The translations under genes and the position numbers were made by a program. DNA of 16,401 nt. It comes from Pyrodictiaceae archaeon (lineage in GTDB: Archaea > Thermoproteota > Thermoprotei_A > Sulfolobales > Pyrodictiaceae). The number at the start of each line of letters is the position of its first letter. Positions within the stretch are counted from its first letter, which is position 1. Of the stretch, positions 8,250 through 14,381 are shown in pieces. Location: contig JALTZQ010000097.1 in NCBI GenBank assembly GCA_027046105.1, positions 1 through 16,401 on the forward strand. The letters are read 5' to 3'. The notes beneath the pieces are model-generated. The model was not told the origin of the DNA, ran no database searches, and saw nothing but the letters and a program-made list of their open reading frames with translations.

Positions 8250-9017
8250 CTACCCACCTTCACCTCTTTGAGTATGGGAAGGTGAGGATGAGGAAGTGGG
8301 GGGTATGGCTCCACGTTGCTCAAGTTCCTCTACATAGGCTGGGTGATGGAATTTCCACCATGGCAGCGGTACGTAGCCTTTTAGGAGAAACTGGCTTTTA
8401 AGGATAGGCCAATTTATTGGTGCAACGGCCATGATAAAGTGTATTGGTAGTGCCACGTAGAACATAAATGCACCAATTATGTGTAGTAGTGACATTACTT
8501 GCCTCGTCACATCATCCATGATCTTCATCATGAACCATTTCTCAATCGCTATTAGGAAGCCGGATACGCCAAGGAGAATTAGCCCGATAACCACGGTCCA
8601 GATCCAGATCTTTTGAAGTGGATGATAGAAACCTATCTTGGGCCTAGGTGCTTTTCCAAATCTCGACTTAGCTATGTCAATCAGTATTTTAATGTCGCTA
8701 TACGTTAGAAGGGCCTGCCGAATAGTCGAGGGTCTCACGGATACCACAAGCGCTATAATAACGCCTACCAGCATTAGTATTGGGCCAACCCAGTCATGAA
8801 GTATCCCAATGAGTTGTTCTGGCGCGTTTGCGGGTAGCCCGAGAGCTTTGCCGAGATCAGCAAAGATCTGGACTTCGTCTATCTTGAAGAACATTGCTAG
8901 CCCAGTTACAAAGCATATAGTCATGCCTAAGAAGAGGAAGAGGTGAGCTACCTGAGTCGCTTGCCTAAATCGCAGAACATGAACTTCACCATTTATTCTC
9001 TTAACGAGCTCAACCAT
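8250..9017 (-). CDS. Di-haem b-type cytochrome membrane subunit (formate dehydrogenase gamma / PhsC type)
   Basis: The 255-residue product has four to five membrane helices and the histidine layout of FdnI-type cytochromes: H25 in helix 1, H74 in an L-H-x-x-x-G context in helix 2, and H179 and H193 exactly 14 residues apart in the last helix, matching the H155/H169 spacing of E. coli FdnI. These would bind two b haems across the membrane. An F-Y-H-P-L-Q-K-I-W segment (130-138) matches the family's loop before helix 3. The role is to exchange electrons between the quinone pool and the Fe-S subunit. The C-terminal tail is S/T/G-rich. It starts at an ATG with a GGGTGGG site and sits 13 bases after the Fe-S gene. 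Assignment to the family is firm; the physiological partner quinone is unknown. Confidence 0.88.
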   Translation of the reverse strand: MVELVKRINGEVHVLRFRQATQVAHLFLFLGMTICFVTGLAMFFKIDEVQIFADLGKALGLPANAPEQLIGILHDWVGPILMLVGVIIALVVSVRPSTIRQALLTYSDIKILIDIAKSRFGKAPRPKIGFYHPLQKIWIWTVVIGLILLGVSGFLIAIEKWFMMKIMDDVTRQVMSLLHIIGAFMFYVALPIHFIMAVAPINWPILKSQFLLKGYVPLPWWKFHHPAYVEELEQRGAIPPTSSSSPSHTQRGEGG

Positions 9018-9030
9018 GATCCCACCCTAT

Positions 9031-9918
9031 TCAAGAATGGGCAGGCCTTATTATTGAGGTCCAAACTGATGCTGCACCAAGTAGTATCAGTAAGGCTATT
9101 GCAGCTCTCACGAGAACCTGCCTTGTATCTCGGACAATCTCGCTAATTGAGGCTACCATAGGGTCTTTTGTAAGCCTTATAGTGGCCCATAGTCCTTGCA
9201 CATTAGGCTCGGGATTGTACTCCTCGTGTGCACCGGGTAGGAGTCTTGGATCGGCATTAGGGTTCCAGTTTGTTACATCTAGCTCCTTGTCTACAAGCTC
9301 CTCCTCCCAGTCCTTTGGCTTAACTATTTTTACGAAGGCACCGGCTCGCGTCTCAATAGGGCGGAACGTGCCAAGAGGAGCAAAGAAGAGGCGGGGCCTT
9401 ACTTTTCTAGCAACATCACCTACGGGCTTTATCTTGTTCTCACGGTAGAGTTTTGATATAAGTGAATTAGGATCATCTAAATCACCAAATATACGTGCAC
9501 CCGTAGGACATGCTGCGACACATGCAGGTTCGAGCCCTTTCTCGATGAGGTGCTCACAGAATGTACACTTATCTGCCTTACCTGTACGGGGATCAATGAA
9601 GATGGCATTGTAGGGGCATGCACGTGTGCATGCCCTGCATCCGATGCATAGGTCTTTATCAAGCCTAACAATGCCTCCCTCAGCATGATATAGCGCACCA
9701 GTAGGGCATACATTTATGCATGGAGCATTTTCACAGTGATTACATTGTGGAAGGTGTATCATGTACCCTACTATGTTTGGGTACTCGCCAACATAGACTT
9801 CTGTTATGAAGAGACGCCACTTACCCAGTGGAGTATCAAATTCTTGTTTACATGCTGCAACACAAGCCCAGCATAGCATGCAGAGGTCTTCTATCGTTGC
9901 CATTGCATAGCGTACCAT
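9031..9918 (-). CDS. Four-cluster Fe-S electron-transfer subunit with C-terminal membrane helix (FdnH/HybA/PsrB-like)
   Basis: The 295-residue product (numbered from the ATG at 9918) holds four [4Fe-4S] motifs: C13xxC16xxC19xxxC23; C59xxC62xxxxC67xxxC71P; C91xxC94xxC97xxxC101P; and C118xxC121 with C133xxxC137P. This is the wiring subunit of DMSO-reductase-family complexes, relaying electrons between the cytochrome and the catalytic subunit. A single membrane helix near 267-289 parallels FdnH. There is no signal peptide, so if it lies outside it presumably travels with the Tat-exported subunit, as known for this family. It is the first gene of the operon. I chose the ATG at 9918 because a GGTGGT site ends seven bases upstream; a GTG at 9930 would add four residues but lies inside that site. 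The site sits in a perfect palindrome. Confidence 0.9.
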   Translation of the reverse strand: MVRYAMATIEDLCMLCWACVAACKQEFDTPLGKWRLFITEVYVGEYPNIVGYMIHLPQCNHCENAPCINVCPTGALYHAEGGIVRLDKDLCIGCRACTRACPYNAIFIDPRTGKADKCTFCEHLIEKGLEPACVAACPTGARIFGDLDDPNSLISKLYRENKIKPVGDVARKVRPRLFFAPLGTFRPIETRAGAFVKIVKPKDWEEELVDKELDVTNWNPNADPRLLPGAHEEYNPEPNVQGLWATIRLTKDPMVASISEIVRDTRQVLVRAAIALLILLGAASVWTSIIRPAHS

Positions 9919-9925
9919 ATCATAT

Positions 9926-9939
9926 ACCACCGCGGTGGT
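9926..9939. promoter_or_regulatory. Perfect 14-bp palindrome over the operon's ribosome-binding site
   Basis: ACCACCGCGGTGGT is its own reverse complement. On the minus-strand transcript its second half is the GGTGGT ribosome-binding site of the first operon gene. It can fold as ACCAC/GUGGU with a CGCG loop, which would hide the site, or act as a dimeric protein operator. The palindrome is seen directly; the function is inferred. Confidence 0.5.
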
Positions 9940-9940
9940 C

Positions 9941-9961
9941 TGAGAAGTGTAACACTGTGTT
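9941..9961. promoter_or_regulatory. Direct-repeat copy 1 plus near-palindrome in the divergent control region
   Basis: TGAGAAGTGTA (9941-9951) recurs exactly at 10039-10049. It abuts AACAC-T-GTGTT (9951-9961), a near-palindrome with perfect 5-bp arms. Both lie where transcription of the large minus-strand operon should begin, about 25 bases from its TATA-like box. They are plausible operators for the neighbouring winged-helix regulator. Confidence 0.4.
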
Positions 9962-9978
9962 GAACATCTTAAACCATG

Positions 9979-9986
9979 TATATAAT
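9979..9986 (-). promoter_or_regulatory. Candidate TATA box of the molybdo-enzyme operon
   Basis: TATATAAT on the plus strand reads ATTATATA on the minus strand, about 60-70 bases before the ATG at 9918. It predicts a start near 9955-9960 and a leader of about 40 bases that contains the ribosome-binding site. A second, weaker option is TTTAAG at 9968-9973. A clear purine-rich BRE is not evident. Confidence 0.4.
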
Positions 9987-10013
9987 GGGGAACTGTAAAA
10001 CTATCACATCAGG

Positions 10014-10021
10014 TTTAGATA
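10014..10021 (+). promoter_or_regulatory. Candidate TATA box of the regulator operon
   Basis: TTTAGATA is close to the archaeal TATA consensus and predicts a transcription start near 10038-10046, on top of the second copy of TGAGAAGTGTA (10039-10049). This arrangement would suit autoregulation by the downstream HTH protein. Confidence 0.35.
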
Positions 10022-10038
10022 TGCTATCACTCGGGTCA

Positions 10039-10049
10039 TGAGAAGTGTA
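10039..10049. repeat. Direct-repeat copy 2 (TGAGAAGTGTA)
   Basis: Exact 11-bp copy of 9941-9951, 98 bases away in the same orientation. Both copies lie in the gap between the two divergent operons, each near a predicted transcription start, as expected of binding sites for one regulator. Confidence 0.45.
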
Positions 10050-10084
10050 GTGGAGGGCCATGAAGACATGAGTTTGTAGATGGT

Positions 10085-10963
10085 ATGTCACCCGTCAAGC
10101 TGAGATTAAATAGGGGGTTACTCGAACCCCCAGAACATGGTGAGGCTTCATGGGGGATCCAGCTTAGTAGACTTGTAGGTTTAGTAAGGAGCGTATGGAG
10201 GCCTCTTACACCATCAATAGACTATACTACCGCAACCATCATAAGCTATGCGGCACGCGTACCCGGCTTTACCCTCTATCGTGTCTCAAGAGATCTAAGA
10301 ATAAGCTATAGTACCGTTTACGCTAAGGTTAGGCATGCTACAAGGCTTAGACTCATACTACCACTATCGAGTAGTGGTTATAGTGTAACCGTTAAGGGAT
10401 GCATAGTAGGATTAGTGAATGGTGTCATCGATGATAATGTTTTCCTTAGATGTTTACGGCAAAGCTGGAACCTAGATAAGTTCGATGGTCTCGACATCCA
10501 TGATGTATTATCGCTATTAGTTCTCCTCGGCCGCATACTAGCCTTGAGAGAACTGGATGTAGTGAAAGCAAACATTTGTTCCATTGAAGAAGCAGCAGCA
10601 ATAATCCTACGGCCCATCATAGGCCCGTTACTACACGAGCTCGTACTACACGGTCACGTTAAATCCCTACTAAAGACGCTCAATGCAAGTTTAAAGGTAG
10701 AATCAGAAGACATTATGCTCCGGGCAATTAGGGCATGTCTAATTGTACTCCAAGGCTTCATACCTTTAACAATGGTTACCGAGAACCATAAGGTCTTCAT
10801 ACTCTTTCGCGGAGGCAGCATAATACCAATAGCAGTTGAATGCAGGCTTAGGTGTAAACGCTTCACTGAAGGCTTTGGTGTTGGCTGTACCCAACTCCAT
10901 AGAGAGGTTGTATCCCAGCTTACCTCAATTACGCCCTGCCACAGAGAACATTCAAGGTGGTAG
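10085..10963 (+). CDS. Predicted winged-helix transcriptional regulator with unknown C-terminal domain
   Basis: The 292-residue product has a helix-turn-helix-like stretch at about residues 48-110: 'TATIISYAARVPGFTLYRVSRDLRISYSTVYAKVRHATRLRLI', then a short beta-type 'wing' (YSVTVKG). This is the usual archaeal pattern in which a helix pair is followed by a contact helix (YSTVYAKVRHA). Residues 130-250 are mostly helical and unrecognised. The C-terminus is cysteine-rich (C253, C257, C268, C285 with H272 and H286), which could bind a metal or sense redox state; that is speculation. It is divergent from the molybdo-enzyme operon and shares its control region, so it is a good candidate regulator. 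Its stop is one base before the next ATG, implying translational coupling. The only ATG is at 10085, with a weak ribosome-binding site. Confidence 0.6.
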   Translation: MSPVKLRLNRGLLEPPEHGEASWGIQLSRLVGLVRSVWRPLTPSIDYTTATIISYAARVPGFTLYRVSRDLRISYSTVYAKVRHATRLRLILPLSSSGYSVTVKGCIVGLVNGVIDDNVFLRCLRQSWNLDKFDGLDIHDVLSLLVLLGRILALRELDVVKANICSIEEAAAIILRPIIGPLLHELVLHGHVKSLLKTLNASLKVESEDIMLRAIRACLIVLQGFIPLTMVTENHKVFILFRGGSIIPIAVECRLRCKRFTEGFGVGCTQLHREVVSQLTSITPCHREHSRW

Positions 10964-10964
10964 T

Positions 10965-12014
10965 ATGTCATCAATTCCTCCCCGAGATGTACGCTTAACA
11001 GGTATTGTGAATCTTCTTACAGCCTTTCCCCAACTGGCTACAGGCCTACTTATAGCCAGGTACGCTACCAGACCCAGCGAGGAGTTTAAGCTAAGGGAGT
11101 TTCCACAGCAACTACTCAACATACTAGCTATAGCCATAAGAACCATGAGCCTAGACGTATTCGAGAATATAATGGCGAAACTAGCTGGCCATGATGCCTT
11201 CCTTGACTCCTACTCAAACTACGTGGCACAGAGACTTAAAGGTTCAAGTTTCTGGCATCGAAGCCTATTAGTTACGTTTGCCGAGCACCTTAGGGATGGA
11301 ATGAAATTAGCCACTTCAATCCTATGTCTAAGACTTGAGCATGTCCTCGAACTTGCAAGAGGCGTAGGACTTAGTGTTGACGTGCTAAGGATTGCCGATG
11401 CTGGGTTCCTATACCAGTATAGATATGAGGATAGCGACGAACCTCTTGAAGAAGATATTGAAGACTATCTTTGTGGTGGAGAATGGCTCCCCTTGTGCTC
11501 TAAGAAACTAGCTCAACAGTTATCCGAAGACCTTAAGCCAGACAACGAGTTATTCGAGAAGGTAAAGGCTATGGCTACTACTAGCCCAGAGTGTTACGCT
11601 ATCGCGAGAGCTACAGCCTTCCATGGAATACATGGCCTTAAAACTGCCACGACAATACTGGGCATCAGCCCAGAGGAGTGCTTTACCAACCCCATTAGAA
11701 GCCAAGACCATGTACATGTGGGTGTTTTAATGCTACTTCAAAAATCCCTTGTTAGGCTTGAAGAGCACCTATACGGTGGTCCTCCCAAAGACTATAACTT
11801 TGACCCTAAACTAGGAGTTTACATCAATAATGCCAAGAAACATGCAATAGCCTATGGTACTAGCGGCATTGTAACACTTACAGTTCTTGGAGACAACTTG
11901 CCCTTCAGTAAAGTCACGGTAATCACTAGTAGCTACGACAAGCCTATAGTCTTGAACCAGGTAATTAAGCGTATTAAGAACCTTGAAGTCGAGGTGAAAC
12001 ATTATGGGGACTGA
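10965..12014 (+). CDS. Uncharacterised protein, second gene of the regulator operon
   Basis: I do not recognise this 349-residue protein. The N-terminal two thirds is predicted mostly helical. A strongly acidic segment lies at about 154-167 (YEDSDEPLEEDIED), flanked by C170 and C178, and a more strand-like part at about 280-349 (LGVYINN..., GIVTLTVLGD, KVTVITSS). There is no signal peptide or clear membrane helix. The start chosen is the ATG at 10965, which has an AAGGTGG site five bases upstream and follows the regulator's stop by one base; a TTG at 10836 would give a long overlap and is unlikely. The tight spacing with its neighbours indicates one transcript and perhaps a physical complex with one or both of them. 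Confidence 0.7.
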   Translation: MSSIPPRDVRLTGIVNLLTAFPQLATGLLIARYATRPSEEFKLREFPQQLLNILAIAIRTMSLDVFENIMAKLAGHDAFLDSYSNYVAQRLKGSSFWHRSLLVTFAEHLRDGMKLATSILCLRLEHVLELARGVGLSVDVLRIADAGFLYQYRYEDSDEPLEEDIEDYLCGGEWLPLCSKKLAQQLSEDLKPDNELFEKVKAMATTSPECYAIARATAFHGIHGLKTATTILGISPEECFTNPIRSQDHVHVGVLMLLQKSLVRLEEHLYGGPPKDYNFDPKLGVYINNAKKHAIAYGTSGIVTLTVLGDNLPFSKVTVITSSYDKPIVLNQVIKRIKNLEVEVKHYGD

Positions 12015-12423
12015 TGATCCCAAAAGCAATCATACACCTTCACCATTGACTCTAATTAAAATGGCTGCAAGAACACTTAGTAAGCCGTACAAAACTGGAA
12101 CACTCATATCAATCCCCGACCTCATGGACATAGCACGAAGAAATAACATCCCCATACCGCTACGTGGAACACGTGAGGAGATCATAGAGGAGCTGTTAAA
12201 GGTAGCATACGACTACGGGGTCTTGGAGAATGTTTGTAAGGATATTATAGAGCTAGTTGATAAACGTTACCGTAAATTATCTGTTCTCGTGAAAGGTCTC
12301 CCAGAGGCCTATGAACTCTATAACTGGGTGGAAAAAGGCGTCAAGAATACACGTAGGATACTAGGCCTCATACTAGAGTCGCTTGAAGAATCAAAGAAAA
12401 CACGAACCGAAAATAATAGCTAG
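12004..12423 (+). CDS. Uncharacterised helical protein with SAP-like segment, third gene of the regulator operon
   Basis: The 139-residue product overlaps the preceding gene by 11 bases and has a GAGGTG ribosome-binding site at 11992-11997. It is predicted all-helical. Residues about 37-70 (SIPDLMDIARRNNIPIPLRGTREEIIEELLKVA) resemble the helix-loop-helix of SAP DNA-binding motifs: L..iar..gIp...G...e.I..L. The similarity is weak and judged by eye. The C-terminus is charged (EESKKTRTENN). I cannot assign a function. As part of the operon next to the molybdo-enzyme genes it could be a DNA-binding co-regulator or an assembly factor. Confidence 0.65.
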   Translation: MGTDDPKSNHTPSPLTLIKMAARTLSKPYKTGTLISIPDLMDIARRNNIPIPLRGTREEIIEELLKVAYDYGVLENVCKDIIELVDKRYRKLSVLVKGLPEAYELYNWVEKGVKNTRRILGLILESLEESKKTRTENNS

Positions 12424-12566
12424 CACCACGCTCCACCTTAGCCTGACATAGTATTTCACTACCTTCACCAGAGCAACTTCTAACACCCCTTCATGTCTAT
12501 TTGGAATAGCTTAACCCATCTTACAATACTCGAGCCAAGCTTAGCTTAGCCCATCCTAACATGGTT
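12424..12566. other. Convergent intergenic region with an imperfect direct repeat
   Basis: These 143 bases separate two convergent genes. AGCTTA-R-CCCATC-Y-TA occurs at 12508-12523 and 12543-12558 with two mismatches in 16. There is no good hairpin-plus-T-tract terminator and no gene that I can support. Confidence 0.3.
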
Positions 12567-13349
12567 TCAGGAGAACAAGAGAGAGTCATTAGTACGTGTT
12601 TTCATAGCGAACTGGGTCATGTCTATTACTAGGCTTGTCTCGATGTCACGAAGAGGCTTTGTCCCGAGCGCACTCTCCTCTTTTACAAGGTTATCACTTA
12701 CGATTAGTGCAGCTACAGCTGGGACCCCTATGAGAGTTGATAGTGTGTATAGGGTTGACGTCTCAACGTCAACACATATTACACGAAGATTTGACATACG
12801 CTCTACCCATTCCTTGGACTCGGTTAGTATACTACTCCTGGATACTCCTATCACCAGTCTAGGCTTCCATCCTCTAGACTCTAGGTAGTTATAGAGCTTA
12901 GAGAGCAGGAGGGGGTGTGCCACTGCAGGATAATTGGGTTCAACATAGTGGTCCGTTAACCCGTCTTCTCTGACCATAGCGTAGGGAATAACTAGATCGC
13001 CAATCCCTAGGTCTTGGGAAAGACTTCCACAAAGCCCTAGTCCTAGGATGAAACGGATACCTCTCTTCTGGGCAAGAGCTAGGATAGCTTCAACATAGCC
13101 ATGCCCACCAACAAGAGAGATAAGAACCACATCGCCAACAATCCAAGCTTTTACCCATCTAGCCTTTGACCCACTAATCTCCTTGGCCCCAAGCCTAGAA
13201 GCAGCCTCCTCGAAAGCCTGTAGTGCAACACCCATACCAACAACCCAGCTATCACCCAGCCTCCCCATATCACCATCGACTATAAGTGAGCGAGCAATAG
13301 CATCAAGCCAGTAACTAGGAGATGTAAAGACAACGCCTAGCCTAGACAA
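12567..13349 (-). CDS. Nucleoside phosphorylase-family protein (uridine/purine phosphorylase-like)
   Basis: The family cleaves nucleosides with phosphate to base and ribose-1-phosphate. Seen here: GGHGYVEAILAL (81-92) as the second glycine loop; F-I-L-G-L-G-L-C-G-S-L..IGDLVIP (100-122), matching the family's 'GtaGsl...GDivi'; V193-D-V-E-T-S-T-L200, matching the 'vEMEa' nucleoside-binding helix; and A-L-I-V-S-D-N220, the acidic residue that contacts the base. The usual N-terminal 'GDP.R' phosphate loop is replaced by T-S-P-S-Y-W, and 'GMG' by 'GGHG', so activity or specificity may differ. Length (260 aa) is normal. The start is a TTG at 13349; there is no nearby ATG. The gene is monocistronic and divergent from the region at 13430-13623. 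Confidence 0.8.
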   Translation of the reverse strand: MSRLGVVFTSPSYWLDAIARSLIVDGDMGRLGDSWVVGMGVALQAFEEAASRLGAKEISGSKARWVKAWIVGDVVLISLVGGHGYVEAILALAQKRGIRFILGLGLCGSLSQDLGIGDLVIPYAMVREDGLTDHYVEPNYPAVAHPLLLSKLYNYLESRGWKPRLVIGVSRSSILTESKEWVERMSNLRVICVDVETSTLYTLSTLIGVPAVAALIVSDNLVKEESALGTKPLRDIETSLVIDMTQFAMKTRTNDSLLFS

Positions 13350-13429
13350 AACCCAACACCTACGTCAACTCAAACAGCTTCCAGAGGATAACCATTAACC
13401 AATACCTATTACCATGTACCCTAATTACT

Positions 13430-13623
13430 CTAGAGGCCGGGAAGAGGGTACCGGCCCAGGCGAGGATTGCAGGATTAGACTTGCCCTAATGACATTGCTT
13501 CCCCAGGGGCCTTAGGAAGATTGGGGGAGAGGCAAAGAGTTGCCCGGAGTCTCCATGGCTTCGTCCTCGGTGATGGCCTAGTAACTCGGTAGTATCATCA
13601 GTGTTTAGCCCAGTGTGCTACCC
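13430..13623 (+). ncRNA. Possible structured RNA in a GC-rich gene-free region (strand unproven)
   Basis: The 325 bases between 13350 and 13674 hold no gene I can support, but 13430-13623 is GC-rich and pairs extensively. A hairpin GGCCGG/CCGGCC (13435-13440 with 13451-13456) comes first. A 7-bp helix CGAGGAU/GUCCUCG (13461-13467 with 13563-13569) closes a domain holding AUUAG/CUAAU (13474-13478 with 13486-13490), UUCCCC/GGGGAG (13499-13504 with 13524-13529) and GGCAA/UUGCC (13531-13535 with 13540-13544, extended by GGAGA/UCUCC). The third and fourth hairpins compete for a few bases. A further 7-bp helix pairs 13588-13594 with 13616-13622. In hyperthermophiles GC-rich islands often mark functional RNA. 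RNase P and SRP signature sequences are absent on both strands, so the family is unknown. Confidence 0.35.
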
Positions 13624-13674
13624 GTGTGCTATTGCCCCCACTAGTTCTTGCATTCCACCACCAACATATACTAT

Positions 13675-14142
13675 ATGGTGAGAGAGCCAGTGCCTGAGGC
13701 TCTCCTCCCCCTAGTTCTTGATGAAGAAGCTGTACTTGAGAGCCTCTCCCAGACACTTCACAATGTAGATGTTTCCGATGTTGTACCCTCACTAAATAAT
13801 GCTCGGTTTGCACGCGACGTCTACAGGATTGTAGACAGTATTGTGTCTGGCCTTGAATCTAGGAGTTTAAATGTACACCACATTAGCATAACCTTTGATT
13901 TCGAGACAACACCACACTCATGGGCGCTAATAGCATCTGATAATGGTGCTGTAGTCCTTTACGCTAAGCCATACATTGGTATAACGGATATAGACTTGGC
14001 CATTAACCGTGCAGAAGAAATGGCCTCGGCGACAGAAGAGGATTACGAGGTTATCCCAGCCGTGGCAGGCTACATAATAGACTTCGACGCTGAGAGGTAT
14101 GCAAAAAGCATAGACGTCCCCATATTCTATCTAGACCTTTGA
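13675..14142 (+). CDS. Small uncharacterised protein resembling the PD-(D/E)XK fold without an intact motif
   Basis: The 155-residue product has a helical N-terminus (about 1-65) and an alpha/beta C-terminus: 'HHISITFDF', 'HSWALIASDNGAVVLYAKPYIG', a long acidic helix (105-123), then 'YEVIPAVAGYIIDFDAERYAKSIDVPIFYLDL'. This order resembles archaeal PD-(D/E)XK-like proteins, where a 'D....g..vlvEvK' core is followed by a helix and a 'pvvva..i...a..ya...gI.v' end. Here the E-x-K position reads Y96-A97-K98, so the catalytic acid appears lost and nuclease activity is doubtful. The comparison is by eye. The start chosen is the ATG at 13675; a TTG at 13648 would add nine residues. No ribosome-binding site is obvious, so translation may depend on the upstream RNA or be leaderless. 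Confidence 0.6.
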   Translation: MVREPVPEALLPLVLDEEAVLESLSQTLHNVDVSDVVPSLNNARFARDVYRIVDSIVSGLESRSLNVHHISITFDFETTPHSWALIASDNGAVVLYAKPYIGITDIDLAINRAEEMASATEEDYEVIPAVAGYIIDFDAERYAKSIDVPIFYLDL

Positions 14143-14193
14143 GGAGCCCGCTAGCCATGAGCCACAGAGAAACCACATATCACCAGGCGTAGC

Positions 14194-14304
14194 CAAGTAT
14201 ACTTGACTGCCATTAAGCAGTATCGACACTAGACTAGGTGCCCCTCCATCCTTAGAGGAAGGATACTACAACTAGTGTCCCATTACCCCCGAAGAGGGGG
14301 GTGA
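14194..14304. repeat. Cluster of inverted repeats (stem-loops) between a gene end and the tRNA
   Basis: Within 111 bases there are four consecutive inverted repeats plus one nested. CAAGTATACTTG (14194-14205) is a perfect palindrome. ACTGC/GCAGT pairs 14206-14210 with 14217-14221. GACACTAG/CTAGTGTC pairs 14225-14232 with 14272-14279 and encloses ATCCTT/AAGGAT (14248-14253 with 14259-14264). TTACCCCC/GGGGGTGA pairs 14283-14290 with 14297-14304, with one T-G pair. They lie between the 3' end of a plus-strand gene and the 3' end of the minus-strand tRNA, so they may act as processing or termination structures for either, or be a small RNA. Confidence 0.45.
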
Positions 14305-14305
14305 A

Positions 14306-14381
14306 TGGTAGCCGGGCGGGGATTCGAACCCCGGTCACGGGGGCCAAAGCCCCGCATCCTTGGCCGCTAGACGACCCGGCT
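14306..14381 (-). tRNA. tRNA-Gln (anticodon UUG), CCA encoded, no intron
   Basis: Read on the minus strand, the 72 bases from 14381 to 14310 fold as a complete cloverleaf. The acceptor AGCCGGG/CCCGGCT is seven perfect pairs. The D-stem begins G-U-C at 10-12. The anticodon stem CGGGG/CCCCG encloses loop C-U-UUG-G-C, giving anticodon UUG for glutamine CAA. A four-base variable loop and T-stem CGGGG/CCCCG with loop TTCGAAT follow. Discriminator A73 and an encoded CCA occupy 14309-14306. High stem GC fits a hyperthermophile. The first two bases (A1, G2) are the last two of the hemD stop codon, so the tRNA is probably cut from a hemD transcript. Confidence 0.95.

Noticed and set aside
7949..8401. 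150-codon plus-strand open frame opposite the start of the Mo/W subunit and end of the cytochrome gene
   Set aside because: It is antisense to two strongly supported genes, is rich in S, T, L and P as expected of a shadow frame, and has no domain.
10654..10974. 106-codon minus-strand frame overlapping the regulator gene
   Set aside because: It is a shadow of the plus-strand regulator, which has the HTH pattern and operon context.
13570..13600. C/D-box small RNA suggested by a TGATGA on the minus strand
   Set aside because: The base before the box is C rather than a purine, and matching D/D' CUGA boxes at the right spacing are absent.
13430..13623. Identity as RNase P RNA or SRP RNA
   Set aside because: Neither the RNase P GAGGAAAGUCC/ACAGAA elements nor the SRP GGAAGGGAGCA-type loop is present on either strand.
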